Source: Deltaproteobacteria bacterium (GTDB taxonomy: Bacteria > Desulfobacterota > Desulfobacteria > Desulfobacterales > Desulfosalsimonadaceae). Taken from it: a DNA stretch of 13,618 nt. The DNA is taken from contig JAJRPH010000055.1 of assembly GCA_024280875.1 (NCBI GenBank), forward strand, positions 1-13,618, given 5' to 3'. The translations under genes were made by a program, and so were the position numbers. Shown here one piece after another: positions 7,835 through 13,618 of this stretch. Positions within the stretch are counted from its first letter, which is position 1; each line of letters begins with the position of its first letter. The notes below the pieces were generated by a model. The model did no database searches. It was not told the DNA's origin and saw only the letters and a list, made by a program, of their open reading frames with translations.

Positions 7835-8452
7835 TTAAATACTCTTAGTTTTTAACCCGATCCCCTTAAAATATAAATCAACAAGGGGGTCAGCCATTTC
7901 AACCAAATCATATCTGGCACCTGCGACCACCCAAGTATTAATCACTTCATTAACAGCCCCAAGGATAAACCGTTTAACCAGCCCGGATTGAAAATCCTTC
8001 CGAATACTGCCTTCTTTTTGTCCCTGGACAATAATGTCATCGATAATATCTAAGTACATCTTTGTGATGTCTTTAATATAGGCTTCATCAATATAACGGG
8101 CCTGCAGTGCTTCCCGCTGGAAAACAACAGCCATATTCGGATCCCGCTGGAATTCGCCAAGATGCCTTCGGATCAGATTTCTAAGTTTGCCTTCGGCATG
8201 ATCGGCCTTTTCCACTTCACCTTTGAAACGATCAAACACCCGTCTGGTTTTATAACTGAAAAAGTTGAACAGGATATCGGCTTTATTCTTGAAGTATATA
8301 TAGATAGTGCCGTCTGCGACACCGGCTTCACGGGCAACCTGAGAAATGGTTGCTTTATAGTACCCCTGTTCCGCAAAGACTTTTATGGCAGCATTGAGGA
8401 TCTGATGATATTTATCATTATTGGTGTTATTTAAATTGCCCTGCTTTTTAAT
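7835..8452 (-). CDS. fadR: TetR-family fatty-acid regulator, Bacillus FadR-like, probable ATT start
   Basis: About 205 residues. The N-terminal helix-turn-helix (roughly 15-62) reads KYHQILNAAIKVFAEQGY, ISQVAREAGVADG and TIYIYFKNKADIL, close to Bacillus subtilis FadR (YsiA). The ligand-binding half also matches it: NMAVVFQREALQA, then GAVNEVINTWVV and RYDLVEMADPLVDLYFKGI. FadR proteins repress fatty-acid degradation genes and release DNA when they bind acyl-CoA. The frame is open from a TAA about 25 bases upstream of 8452 but contains no ATG, GTG or TTG before the DNA-binding domain. The first GTG is at 8239 and would remove the whole domain. I place the start at ATT 8452 because GAGGTG, a perfect match to the anti-Shine-Dalgarno, lies four bases upstream. 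A frameshift or sequence error remains possible. The acyl-CoA dehydrogenase gene follows. The double operator at 8480-8520 implies autoregulation. Confidence 0.85.
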   Translation of the reverse strand: MKKQGNLNNTNNDKYHQILNAAIKVFAEQGYYKATISQVAREAGVADGTIYIYFKNKADILFNFFSYKTRRVFDRFKGEVEKADHAEGKLRNLIRRHLGEFQRDPNMAVVFQREALQARYIDEAYIKDITKMYLDIIDDIIVQGQKEGSIRKDFQSGLVKRFILGAVNEVINTWVVAGARYDLVEMADPLVDLYFKGIGLKTKSI

Positions 8453-8456
8453 GACG

Positions 8457-8462
8457 CACCTC
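8457..8462 (-). promoter_or_regulatory. Shine-Dalgarno supporting the ATT start of the FadR-like gene
   Basis: GAGGTG on the minus strand, four bases before the ATT at 8452. It is the only good ribosome binding site in front of the DNA-binding domain. The GTG inside it opens a three-codon frame (GTG CGT CAT) ending in a TAA that overlaps the ATT. Confidence 0.55.
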
Positions 8463-8479
8463 GTTGAAGAACTTTAAAA

Positions 8480-8520
8480 AATGAATGAACCTTCATTCAG
8501 TGAATGAAGGTTCATTCATT
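8480..8520. promoter_or_regulatory. Double FadR-like operator, 41-bp perfect palindrome
   Basis: Two 20-base arms (8480-8499 and 8501-8520) are exact reverse complements around a single G at 8500. Each half is itself an operator: TGAATGAACCTTCATTCA (8482-8499) and TGAATGAAGGTTCATTCA (8501-8518), both TGAATGAA-NN-TTCATTCA. Their centres are 19 bp apart, about two helical turns. The right-hand box overlaps the expected -10 region of the tetR promoter, so binding should block transcription of tetR and the dehydrogenase gene. Confidence 0.85.
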
Positions 8521-8544
8521 AGCAAGCATCTCAAGTGCTGTCAA
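8516..8544 (-). promoter_or_regulatory. Predicted tetR-dehydrogenase promoter
   Basis: A perfect -35 TTGACA (8539-8544) lies 17 bases from a weak -10 position at TAATGA (8516-8521), preceded by TGC. A T-rich stretch upstream of the -35 resembles an UP element; TTTTTTCTTGAC (8540-8551) is identical to the one at the oxidoreductase promoter. The -10 hexamer is poor, so the exact start is uncertain. Confidence 0.55.
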
Positions 8545-8738
8545 GAAAAAAGTATATGTTCATAACTCATCATACCGGCTCATATCCTGAGTGATATATA
8601 ACCGCTTTATTTAAATAGTAAAAATCCATATTCATGCCAAACAACATGCAAATCGTGTTTGAATTTTTAATTACCCGCAGGATGTTTTTTCCCATGGTCA
8701 TGTATACGAATTCTTTTGAACTGCAACAAGCACAAAAA

Positions 8739-9302
8739 TTATTTCTTAACCCGTTCCACATATTCCCCGGATCGTGTATCTATGCGTATCATCTCCCCTT
8801 CTTCAATAAACGGCGGAACCTGGACTTCATATCCGGTTTCAAGGGTTGCCGGTTTAGAACTGCCCGAAGCCGTGTCACCTTTAACCCATGGATCGGATTT
8901 TACAATTTTCAATTCTATAAAATTCGGCAAAGAAACGGCAATGGGCTGACCATCAAACAATAAAACATCACATACCGTATTTTCTTTTAAAAACTTGATG
9001 TCGTCCCCAATCTGTTCCTGATTTAAAAAAATCTGATCATAGGTGGATGAATTCATAAAGCAATACTGTTCGCCGTCATTATAGAGATATTCCATTGCCT
9101 GCTCTTCAAGGTCGGCGGGCTTAAATTTTTCACCAGATCGATAAGTCCGGTCGAACTGGGCGCCGGTGATCATATTTTTCAGTTTGCATTTATACAGCGC
9201 CTGCCCCTTTCCGGGCTTTACAAATTGAAATGCGATGATGACGTATGGATCTCCGTCGATTTCTATTTTACGGCCTTTTTTAAGATCGCCACTTTCATAC
9301 AT
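8739..9302 (-). CDS. efp: Translation elongation factor P
   Basis: EF-P, 187 residues, the standard length. It enters the ribosomal E site and helps peptide-bond formation at proline runs. All three domains are visible: the N-terminal KOW-like domain with the modification loop KPGKGQA (29-35), the central OB domain, and a C-terminal OB domain with the signature GYEVQVPPFIEEGEMIRIDTRSG in two stretches near the end. The loop tip is K32, so activation would be by lysine modification (the EpmA/EpmB route in other bacteria) rather than arginine rhamnosylation; no modification gene is in the window. The ATG at 9302 has AGGAGA eight bases upstream. The gene stands alone, with about 100 bases to the next gene upstream. 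Confidence 0.97.
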   Translation of the reverse strand: MYESGDLKKGRKIEIDGDPYVIIAFQFVKPGKGQALYKCKLKNMITGAQFDRTYRSGEKFKPADLEEQAMEYLYNDGEQYCFMNSSTYDQIFLNQEQIGDDIKFLKENTVCDVLLFDGQPIAVSLPNFIELKIVKSDPWVKGDTASGSSKPATLETGYEVQVPPFIEEGEMIRIDTRSGEYVERVKK

Positions 9303-9357
9303 TCGAACACTCTCCTAAAAATTTTATTTTTATTGTGTCGTTTATTGGTATTTAACA

Positions 9358-9387
9358 GATATAGGCAAAAAACCGACCAAAGATCAA
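9358..9387 (-). promoter_or_regulatory. Possible efp promoter
   Basis: TTGATC (9382-9387) and TATATC (9358-9363) with an 18-base spacer, four of six matches in each hexamer. It lies about 55 bases before the efp start codon. A fit by eye only. Confidence 0.3.
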
Positions 9388-9406
9388 ATTGATAAAACAT
9401 TTCCCA

Positions 9407-10177
9407 TCAAAATGCCGTACATGCCCGGCGCATCTCTGAAAGAAACTGTTTTGCTTTTGCCATATCTTTTTTGAACCTTAAGGGCATGCCGCCGGCATCA
9501 CACTCATTAGTCAACGTACAACTGTCCACTCCTGCAGGCCGAACGGCTTTAATTCCCTGGTATACATTGCCCGGCGAGAGTCCTCCGGCCAGAATTACAG
9601 GGATTTGACTGGCTTCAACCAGCCGGGCCGCAGATTTCCAGTCACAGGTTTTCCCGGTAATCCCGACAAAACCGTCCACCGGCTGATCATCATTTCCTGC
9701 CGGACAGACAATCAACGTGTCGGTTAAGAAATAATCACTGACCGGTTCAAAAATCCTTGCCAATTCCAGAAACGGTATACTATCACCCAAATTATTATTC
9801 GGGATGGGGATTGTCCGCATTATTTTAATTTCAGGGAATTTTTTTTTGATTTGGACTTGCAACTGAACCAGGGCTCTGCAATTTATTCCCGGCATATCCT
9901 GTGCCTGACTGTCAATCAATATTTCGCAAAAATGGACAATATCCGGGCGGTAGTATTCTAAAGACGCGAAAACAAGATCCGGTTCACTGTACAAAAGAAT
10001 AAGACTGCTTTTCGCTTCTGTCTGGGCGACTAAGTCAAGTGTTTCTTTTATCCCTGCCTGCTTCCAGTCCCGGGCGGAAACGATAACGCTTCCGACATGA
10101 TCAACGCCGATTTGTACCATCAGTTCGGCTTCTTCCTGTGTCTGAATCTCATAAATCTGTGAAATTATTTTTTTCAT
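9407..10177 (-). CDS. TrpF-like (phosphoribosylanthranilate isomerase family) protein without the catalytic cysteine
   Basis: A 256-residue (beta/alpha)8-type protein resembling phosphoribosylanthranilate isomerase, usually 200-230 residues. The C-terminal half fits well: YFLTDT (149-154), GITGKTCDW (172-180, family GGTGxxFDW) and VILAGGLSPGN followed by AVRPAGVDSCT (194-221). At the N-terminus, the family motif K-I-C-G that carries the general-base cysteine reads SQIYEI, so that cysteine is missing, while D153 could occupy the position of the catalytic acid. The family GGTG is GITG here. The protein may bind a phosphorylated ligand but is unlikely to be a normal TrpF; no other trp genes are present. 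The ATG at 10177 has no good Shine-Dalgarno. Fold assignment is good, function unknown. Confidence 0.7.
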   Translation of the reverse strand: MKKIISQIYEIQTQEEAELMVQIGVDHVGSVIVSARDWKQAGIKETLDLVAQTEAKSSLILLYSEPDLVFASLEYYRPDIVHFCEILIDSQAQDMPGINCRALVQLQVQIKKKFPEIKIMRTIPIPNNNLGDSIPFLELARIFEPVSDYFLTDTLIVCPAGNDDQPVDGFVGITGKTCDWKSAARLVEASQIPVILAGGLSPGNVYQGIKAVRPAGVDSCTLTNECDAGGMPLRFKKDMAKAKQFLSEMRRACTAF

Positions 10178-10211
10178 TTTATTTTAAAGCAATAGAGGTA
10201 CGAAATTTGAG

Positions 10212-10240
10212 TTGACATTTGCGGTTTGCTTTAACATATT
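10212..10240 (+). promoter_or_regulatory. Predicted guaA promoter
   Basis: A perfect -35 TTGACA (10212-10217), a 17-base spacer and -10 CATATT (10235-10240, four of six). It is about 90 bases upstream of the guaA start. No purine-riboswitch-like fold is evident in the short leader. Confidence 0.6.
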
Positions 10241-10331
10241 CATTTTATTTAATCAAACGCTTTAATGAATCTAATAATTCAAAATAGTTAATAAATCATT
10301 TCATTGAATAAAAAAGCCATAAAGGACATAT

Positions 10332-11861
10332 ATGATCGTCGTTATAGATTTTGGTTCCCAATATAATCAGTTGATCGCTCGCCGGGTCAGAGAGTGTCGG
10401 GTTTACTGCCAGATAGAACCGCCCAGTGTTGGTATTGAAACCATTAAATCGCTGAAACCGGACGGTATTATCCTTTCCGGGGGCCCATCCAGTATTTATG
10501 ATAAAAACAGCCCAAAAATTGACACTGCCATATTTAATATGGGTATTCCGGTACTGGGCATCTGTTACGGCATGCAGTTTATGATCGATGCACTGGGTGG
10601 AACCGTAAAAAAAGCTGCCAAACGCGAATACGGGTTTGCCGAGCTGAATGTCAAGGCGCCGGAAAGCCTGTTTGAAAAAATCGACAAGACAACCACCTGC
10701 TGGATGAGTCACGGTGATTCTATCAGCAAACTGCCGCAGGGATTTTCCATCACGGCCGCAACAGACAATACGCGTGTTGCGGCAGCGATGAATATAAAAA
10801 AGAACCTGTTCGGCCTTCAGTTCCATCCGGAAGTGGAACACACGCCCAAAGGCAAGCAGGTACTTCGCAATTTCTTGTTTAACGTGTGCGGCTGCAAACG
10901 CAACTGGACAATGAAAGCGTTTGCCAGGGAATCCATCCAGCAAATACAGGAAACCGTGGGGGATAAAAAAGTCATCCTCGGCTTAAGCGGCGGCGTTGAT
11001 TCATCCGTCACTGCCGTGTTGATACACCAGGCCATCGGCAACCACCTGACCTGTATCTTTGTTGATAACGGTCTGCTCAGGTTGAATGAAGCGGCAAAAT
11101 TAAAAGTCATTTTAAAGCAACATTTAAAAATCAACATAAGGTTTGTCAACACGTCCAAACTGTTTTTAAATCCGCTTAAAGGCGTCACTGATCCGGAAAA
11201 GAAACGAAAAATTGTCGGTAAAATTTTCATGGATGTTTTTGAGGCAGAAGCTAAAAAAATCAAAGGGGCTGACTTTCTGGCACAAGGCACTCTCTATCCG
11301 GATATCATTGAATCCCAATCAGCTTTTGGTGGTCCGACTTCCATTATTAAATCTCATCATAATGTGGGCGGGCTCCCCAAAAAAATGAAATTAAAACTGA
11401 TTGAGCCCTTAAAATACTTATTTAAGGATGAGGTGCGAAAACTCGGCGCAACTCTTGGCATGCCGGAAGAACTGATATGGCGGCAACCATTTCCGGGGCC
11501 GGGTCTCAGCATTCGCATAATTGGCGAGATCACCAAACAGCGCTTGACTGTTTTACGAAAAGTCGATGATATCCTGATCCAGGAAATCAAAGCCAACGGA
11601 TATTATAAAAAATTATGGCAATCGTTTGCTGTCCTTCTTCCGATTAAAAGTGTCGGGGTCATGGGAGATAAACGAACCTATGAAAATATTATCGCCATAA
11701 GAGCCGTCACCAGCAAAGATGCTATGACAGCAGACTGGGCAAGACTGCCACACAAACTACTTGCTAAAATTTCAAACCGGATCATCAATGAAGTGAACGG
11801 CGTTAACCGTGTGGCCTACGATATCAGTTCAAAACCGCCCAGCACCATTGAATGGGAATAG
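10332..11861 (+). CDS. guaA: GMP synthase (glutamine-hydrolysing)
   Basis: GuaA, 509 residues, converts XMP to GMP using ATP and glutamine in the cytoplasm. The class I glutamine amidotransferase domain (1 to about 190) has the nucleophile C78 in GICYGMQ and the H165/E167 pair in QFHPEVEH. The ATP pyrophosphatase domain follows with the P-loop SGGVDSS (219-225). The C-terminal dimerisation domain has PFPGPGLSIRIIGEI and ends with KPPSTIEWE, the usual GMP synthase C-terminus. Both halves are in one chain as in most bacteria. The ATG at 10332 has AAGGA five bases upstream. The gene diverges from the TrpF-like gene and is followed after nine bases by a coiled-coil protein, probably on the same transcript. 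Confidence 0.97.
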   Translation: MIVVIDFGSQYNQLIARRVRECRVYCQIEPPSVGIETIKSLKPDGIILSGGPSSIYDKNSPKIDTAIFNMGIPVLGICYGMQFMIDALGGTVKKAAKREYGFAELNVKAPESLFEKIDKTTTCWMSHGDSISKLPQGFSITAATDNTRVAAAMNIKKNLFGLQFHPEVEHTPKGKQVLRNFLFNVCGCKRNWTMKAFARESIQQIQETVGDKKVILGLSGGVDSSVTAVLIHQAIGNHLTCIFVDNGLLRLNEAAKLKVILKQHLKINIRFVNTSKLFLNPLKGVTDPEKKRKIVGKIFMDVFEAEAKKIKGADFLAQGTLYPDIIESQSAFGGPTSIIKSHHNVGGLPKKMKLKLIEPLKYLFKDEVRKLGATLGMPEELIWRQPFPGPGLSIRIIGEITKQRLTVLRKVDDILIQEIKANGYYKKLWQSFAVLLPIKSVGVMGDKRTYENIIAIRAVTSKDAMTADWARLPHKLLAKISNRIINEVNGVNRVAYDISSKPPSTIEWE

Positions 11862-11870
11862 CATCATATA

Positions 11871-12689
11871 ATGGATAATAACAGAGAATTCAAAATTGAC
11901 CTACATGCCAGCGATCCGAATGATGATCTCGACCGCACCGTCGAATTCGACACACAAGCAAAACAATCGACCAAAGCATCGATCCTGTTTGTTGTGTCTG
12001 TGTTTATAGTTTTAGGCGGTATTCTTTTTTTTCTTTATTATAATTTAAACAGTAAAATTCAAACCATCAATACCCAAGGATCTGAAGGTATTGCCAGCCT
12101 ATCAATTGATCTCAATAATAAATTATCTGAATTCTCACAGCAGTTTTCCGAGCAACAGGAACTCTCGCAGACGCTGGTATCAGACTTGGATGCCCAACTG
12201 AAAAAATTGAATTCGTCGATCTCCGCCATCAAGACCGGTAAACTGGATAAGAAAGACATGGAGGCTGCAATTAAAGTAATACAATACGATCTTGCGCCTT
12301 TGCAGGAATCAATTAATAACTTCAATGAACAGCTCACCGGCATTGCTGATGAAACAAAAAAAATAACTGTGAATCTGAATAAAGTGCAGACCGGCGTGCT
12401 TAACAATAAAAAGGAAATCCGTACCCTTGACGCGACGCATATTGACCGGGTTTCTTTTGAAAAGGAACTGAAAAAAGAAAGAGAGTTCAACCAGCAGAAC
12501 ATGGCCCATGCGTCGGAAGCATTATTCAGCGAAATCGCAACACTTCACCAACGCATCGACGACCTGAAAAAGAAACTGGACCAAACGAATATTCTATCTC
12601 CCAAAAAAAAATCCAATAAAATAAAATCGCCATCAAATAACATCTCTGTTCCCAAACCGGGTGAGATAATTGAACAGGAAATCAAATAG
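11871..12689 (+). CDS. Hypothetical single-helix membrane protein with coiled coil
   Basis: 272 residues; I do not recognise the family. An acidic cytoplasmic head (1-35) leads to one clear transmembrane helix at about 37-57 (ILFVVSVFIVLGGILFFLYY). A long polar, heptad-rich region to about residue 240 should form coiled coil. The tail is basic and low in complexity (KKKSNKIKSPSN), ending EIIEQEIK. With no cleavable signal, the protein is likely bitopic with most of its length outside the cytoplasm or in the periplasm. It lies nine bases after guaA and about 60 before larB, so co-transcription with guaA is likely although the Shine-Dalgarno is weak. This layout resembles envelope-spanning scaffold proteins, but no function can be assigned. 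Confidence 0.75.
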   Translation: MDNNREFKIDLHASDPNDDLDRTVEFDTQAKQSTKASILFVVSVFIVLGGILFFLYYNLNSKIQTINTQGSEGIASLSIDLNNKLSEFSQQFSEQQELSQTLVSDLDAQLKKLNSSISAIKTGKLDKKDMEAAIKVIQYDLAPLQESINNFNEQLTGIADETKKITVNLNKVQTGVLNNKKEIRTLDATHIDRVSFEKELKKEREFNQQNMAHASEALFSEIATLHQRIDDLKKKLDQTNILSPKKKSNKIKSPSNNISVPKPGEIIEQEIK

Positions 12690-12749
12690 TGCCCAATCGA
12701 AAACCACCAATTTTCGCTTAAACACTAAATAGTCCAAATCCGTTTTTAA

Positions 12750-13499
12750 ATGAATGCAGATAGTTTAAAATCCATACTGAATTCGGTCTTAACCGGTAAG
12801 ACTTCTATTGATGAAGCAATTACATCATTAAAGCATCTGTCGGTTGAAGATATCGGATACGCCCATATCGACAATCACCGGTCTTTGCGAAAAGGGTTTC
12901 CCGAAGTCATTTTCGGCCAGAACAAAACCATCGACCAGATTATTGGCATTATGGAGGCAATGATTATATGGGAAAAAATAATCCTGGTGACACGCATAGA
13001 AGAAAATAAGGCTAATGCCGTAATCTCAAAATTTCCCGGCGCAAAATATCACAAAGATGCGAAAATGATATGTCTTTCAGAAGGCACCATACCGGTCTCC
13101 GGAAAAGGCAATATCCTGGTCATTTCTGCCGGCACCTCGGATATTCCGGTAGCAAAAGAAGCCTATTTAACCGCCAAAGCCATGGGCAACCTGGTTGAAG
13201 CCATTTATGATGTAGGAGTGGCCGGAATTCACCGGTTGTTCGAGCACAAAGAAAAAATTGAGGATGCAAGCGTACTGATTGTTGTGGCCGGCATGGAAGG
13301 CGCGCTACCCAGTGTTGTGGCCGGTTTGGTGGATCGGCCGGTTATTGCTGTGCCGACCAGTGTCGGTTATGGAACCAGTTTCAGCGGATTAACCGCCCTA
13401 TTTTCGATGCTCAACAGTTGCAGCTCAAACATTGCTGTGGTAAACATCGATAACGGTTTCGGCGCGGGGTATATGGCGTCCATGATTAATCGTGTATAA
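12750..13499 (+). CDS. larB: LarB, nickel-pincer nucleotide cofactor biosynthesis carboxylase
   Basis: LarB, 249 residues. It carboxylates and hydrolyses nicotinic acid adenine dinucleotide as the first step of nickel-pincer nucleotide synthesis, the cofactor of lactate racemase and related LarA enzymes. The N-terminal part carries IDNHRSLRKGFPEVIFG (40-56). The PurE-like domain has SAGTSDIPVAKEA (126-138), GVAGIHRL (156-163), VVAGMEGALPSVVAGLV (178-194), VPTSVGYG (201-208) and MLNSC (220-224). C224 corresponds to the cysteine that in the Lactobacillus enzyme bonds covalently to the substrate (family knowledge). It ends VNIDNGFGAG. No larC, larE or larA gene is nearby, so it would need partners elsewhere. 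The start at 12750 has no evident Shine-Dalgarno. The stop codon overlaps the A-run of the terminator shared with the rRNA operon. Confidence 0.93.
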   Translation: MNADSLKSILNSVLTGKTSIDEAITSLKHLSVEDIGYAHIDNHRSLRKGFPEVIFGQNKTIDQIIGIMEAMIIWEKIILVTRIEENKANAVISKFPGAKYHKDAKMICLSEGTIPVSGKGNILVISAGTSDIPVAKEAYLTAKAMGNLVEAIYDVGVAGIHRLFEHKEKIEDASVLIVVAGMEGALPSVVAGLVDRPVIAVPTSVGYGTSFSGLTALFSMLNSCSSNIAVVNIDNGFGAGYMASMINRV

Positions 13500-13539
13500 A
13501 AAAAAGCCCCGTACCTGAAAGTTCAGGAACGGGGCTTTT
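13498..13539. terminator. Bidirectional terminator between larB and the rRNA operon
   Basis: AAAAGCCCCGT (13502-13512) pairs with ACGGGGCTTTT (13529-13539), and CCTGAA/TTCAGG extends the stem past one A-A mismatch. On the minus strand it is followed by eight T (A13498-13505 on the plus strand), an efficient terminator for the rRNA operon. On the plus strand it is followed by CTTTTATAAAAG, weaker but adequate for larB. The larB stop (TAA 13497-13499) lies within the A-run. Confidence 0.88.
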
Positions 13540-13550
13540 ATAAAAGATTT

Positions 13551-13618
13551 TTCGGCGGCGACCTACTCTCCCACACAGCTGCCCGTGCAGTACCATCGGC
13601 GCTAAAGGGCTTAACTTC
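13551..13618 (-). rRNA. rrf: 5S ribosomal RNA, 3' part (cut by window edge)
   Basis: The reverse complement contains the conserved 3' half of bacterial 5S rRNA: GAAGTTAAG at the edge, then TAGCGCCGATGGTACTG and GGGAGAGTAGGTCGCCGCC near the 3' end. Roughly the last 68 bases are present; the 5' part lies beyond the window. It should be the last gene of an rRNA operon transcribed toward larB and stopped by the adjoining hairpin. The exact 3' end is uncertain by a few bases. Confidence 0.92.

Noticed and set aside
7835..8239. A 134-residue protein starting at GTG 8239 as the regulator
   Set aside because: It would lack the whole helix-turn-helix, which is clearly encoded in the same frame upstream to 8452.
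8570..8761. A 63-residue minus-strand frame past the end of efp
   Set aside because: It starts inside the efp coding region in another frame, has no ribosome binding site and resembles no family I know.
10241..10331. A purine riboswitch before guaA
   Set aside because: The leader is under 100 bases and AT-rich, and I cannot find the three-stem purine aptamer or its conserved loop bases.
10296..10943. A 215-residue open frame on the minus strand
   Set aside because: It lies antisense to the amidotransferase half of guaA and has no recognisable motif.

Overview
The window looks like chromosomal core DNA from an anaerobic Desulfobacterota bacterium, probably a Desulfobacteraceae-type sulfate reducer or a fatty-acid-oxidising syntroph. 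This is inferred from gene content: an ETF pair together with a membrane-bound, heterodisulfide-reductase-like ETF:quinone oxidoreductase, a long acyl-CoA dehydrogenase and an orphan larB, in moderately AT-rich DNA with intergenic repeats. I see no phage, IS transposase or CRISPR array.

Layout. Positions 1-501 hold no gene; they contain a plus-strand terminator belonging to something upstream and one copy of a ~145-bp palindromic repeat. A minus-strand PHP-domain metallo-phosphoesterase follows (533-1429). From 5696 down to 1662 on the minus strand lies an electron-transfer unit: the membrane FeS oxidoreductase, a second copy of the repeat, etfB and etfA, closed by a terminator at about 1600. 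Upstream of it, also on the minus strand, a TetR-family regulator of the Bacillus FadR type (7835-8452) is followed by a long acyl-CoA dehydrogenase (5966-7777) and a hairpin terminator. Then come efp (8739-9302) and a TrpF-like protein without the catalytic cysteine (9407-10177), both minus. On the plus strand, guaA (10332-11861), a one-helix coiled-coil protein and larB (to 13499) point toward the 3' end of a minus-strand 5S rRNA; larB and the rRNA operon share one bidirectional terminator.

How the genes work together. Acyl-CoA dehydrogenase electrons pass to EtfAB, then through the membrane FeS protein into the quinone pool. The sequence gives a regulatory link. The regulator's promoter carries a 41-bp perfect palindrome made of two back-to-back FadR-like boxes (TGAATGAA-NN-TTCATTCA). 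A third, slightly degenerate box lies in front of the membrane oxidoreductase. Both promoters share a 12-bp stretch (TTTTTTCTTGAC) ending in the -35 element, at nearly the same distance from the box. The window therefore appears to hold a small self-contained FadR regulon for beta-oxidation and its electron exit route.

The points most worth a second look are: the regulator has no ATG, GTG, TTG or CTG start in front of its DNA-binding domain and may start at ATT; the palindromic repeat sits inside the electron-transfer operon; the TrpF-like protein has lost its catalytic cysteine. Nothing here is clearly a wholly new system; the regulatory circuit is the most novel part.
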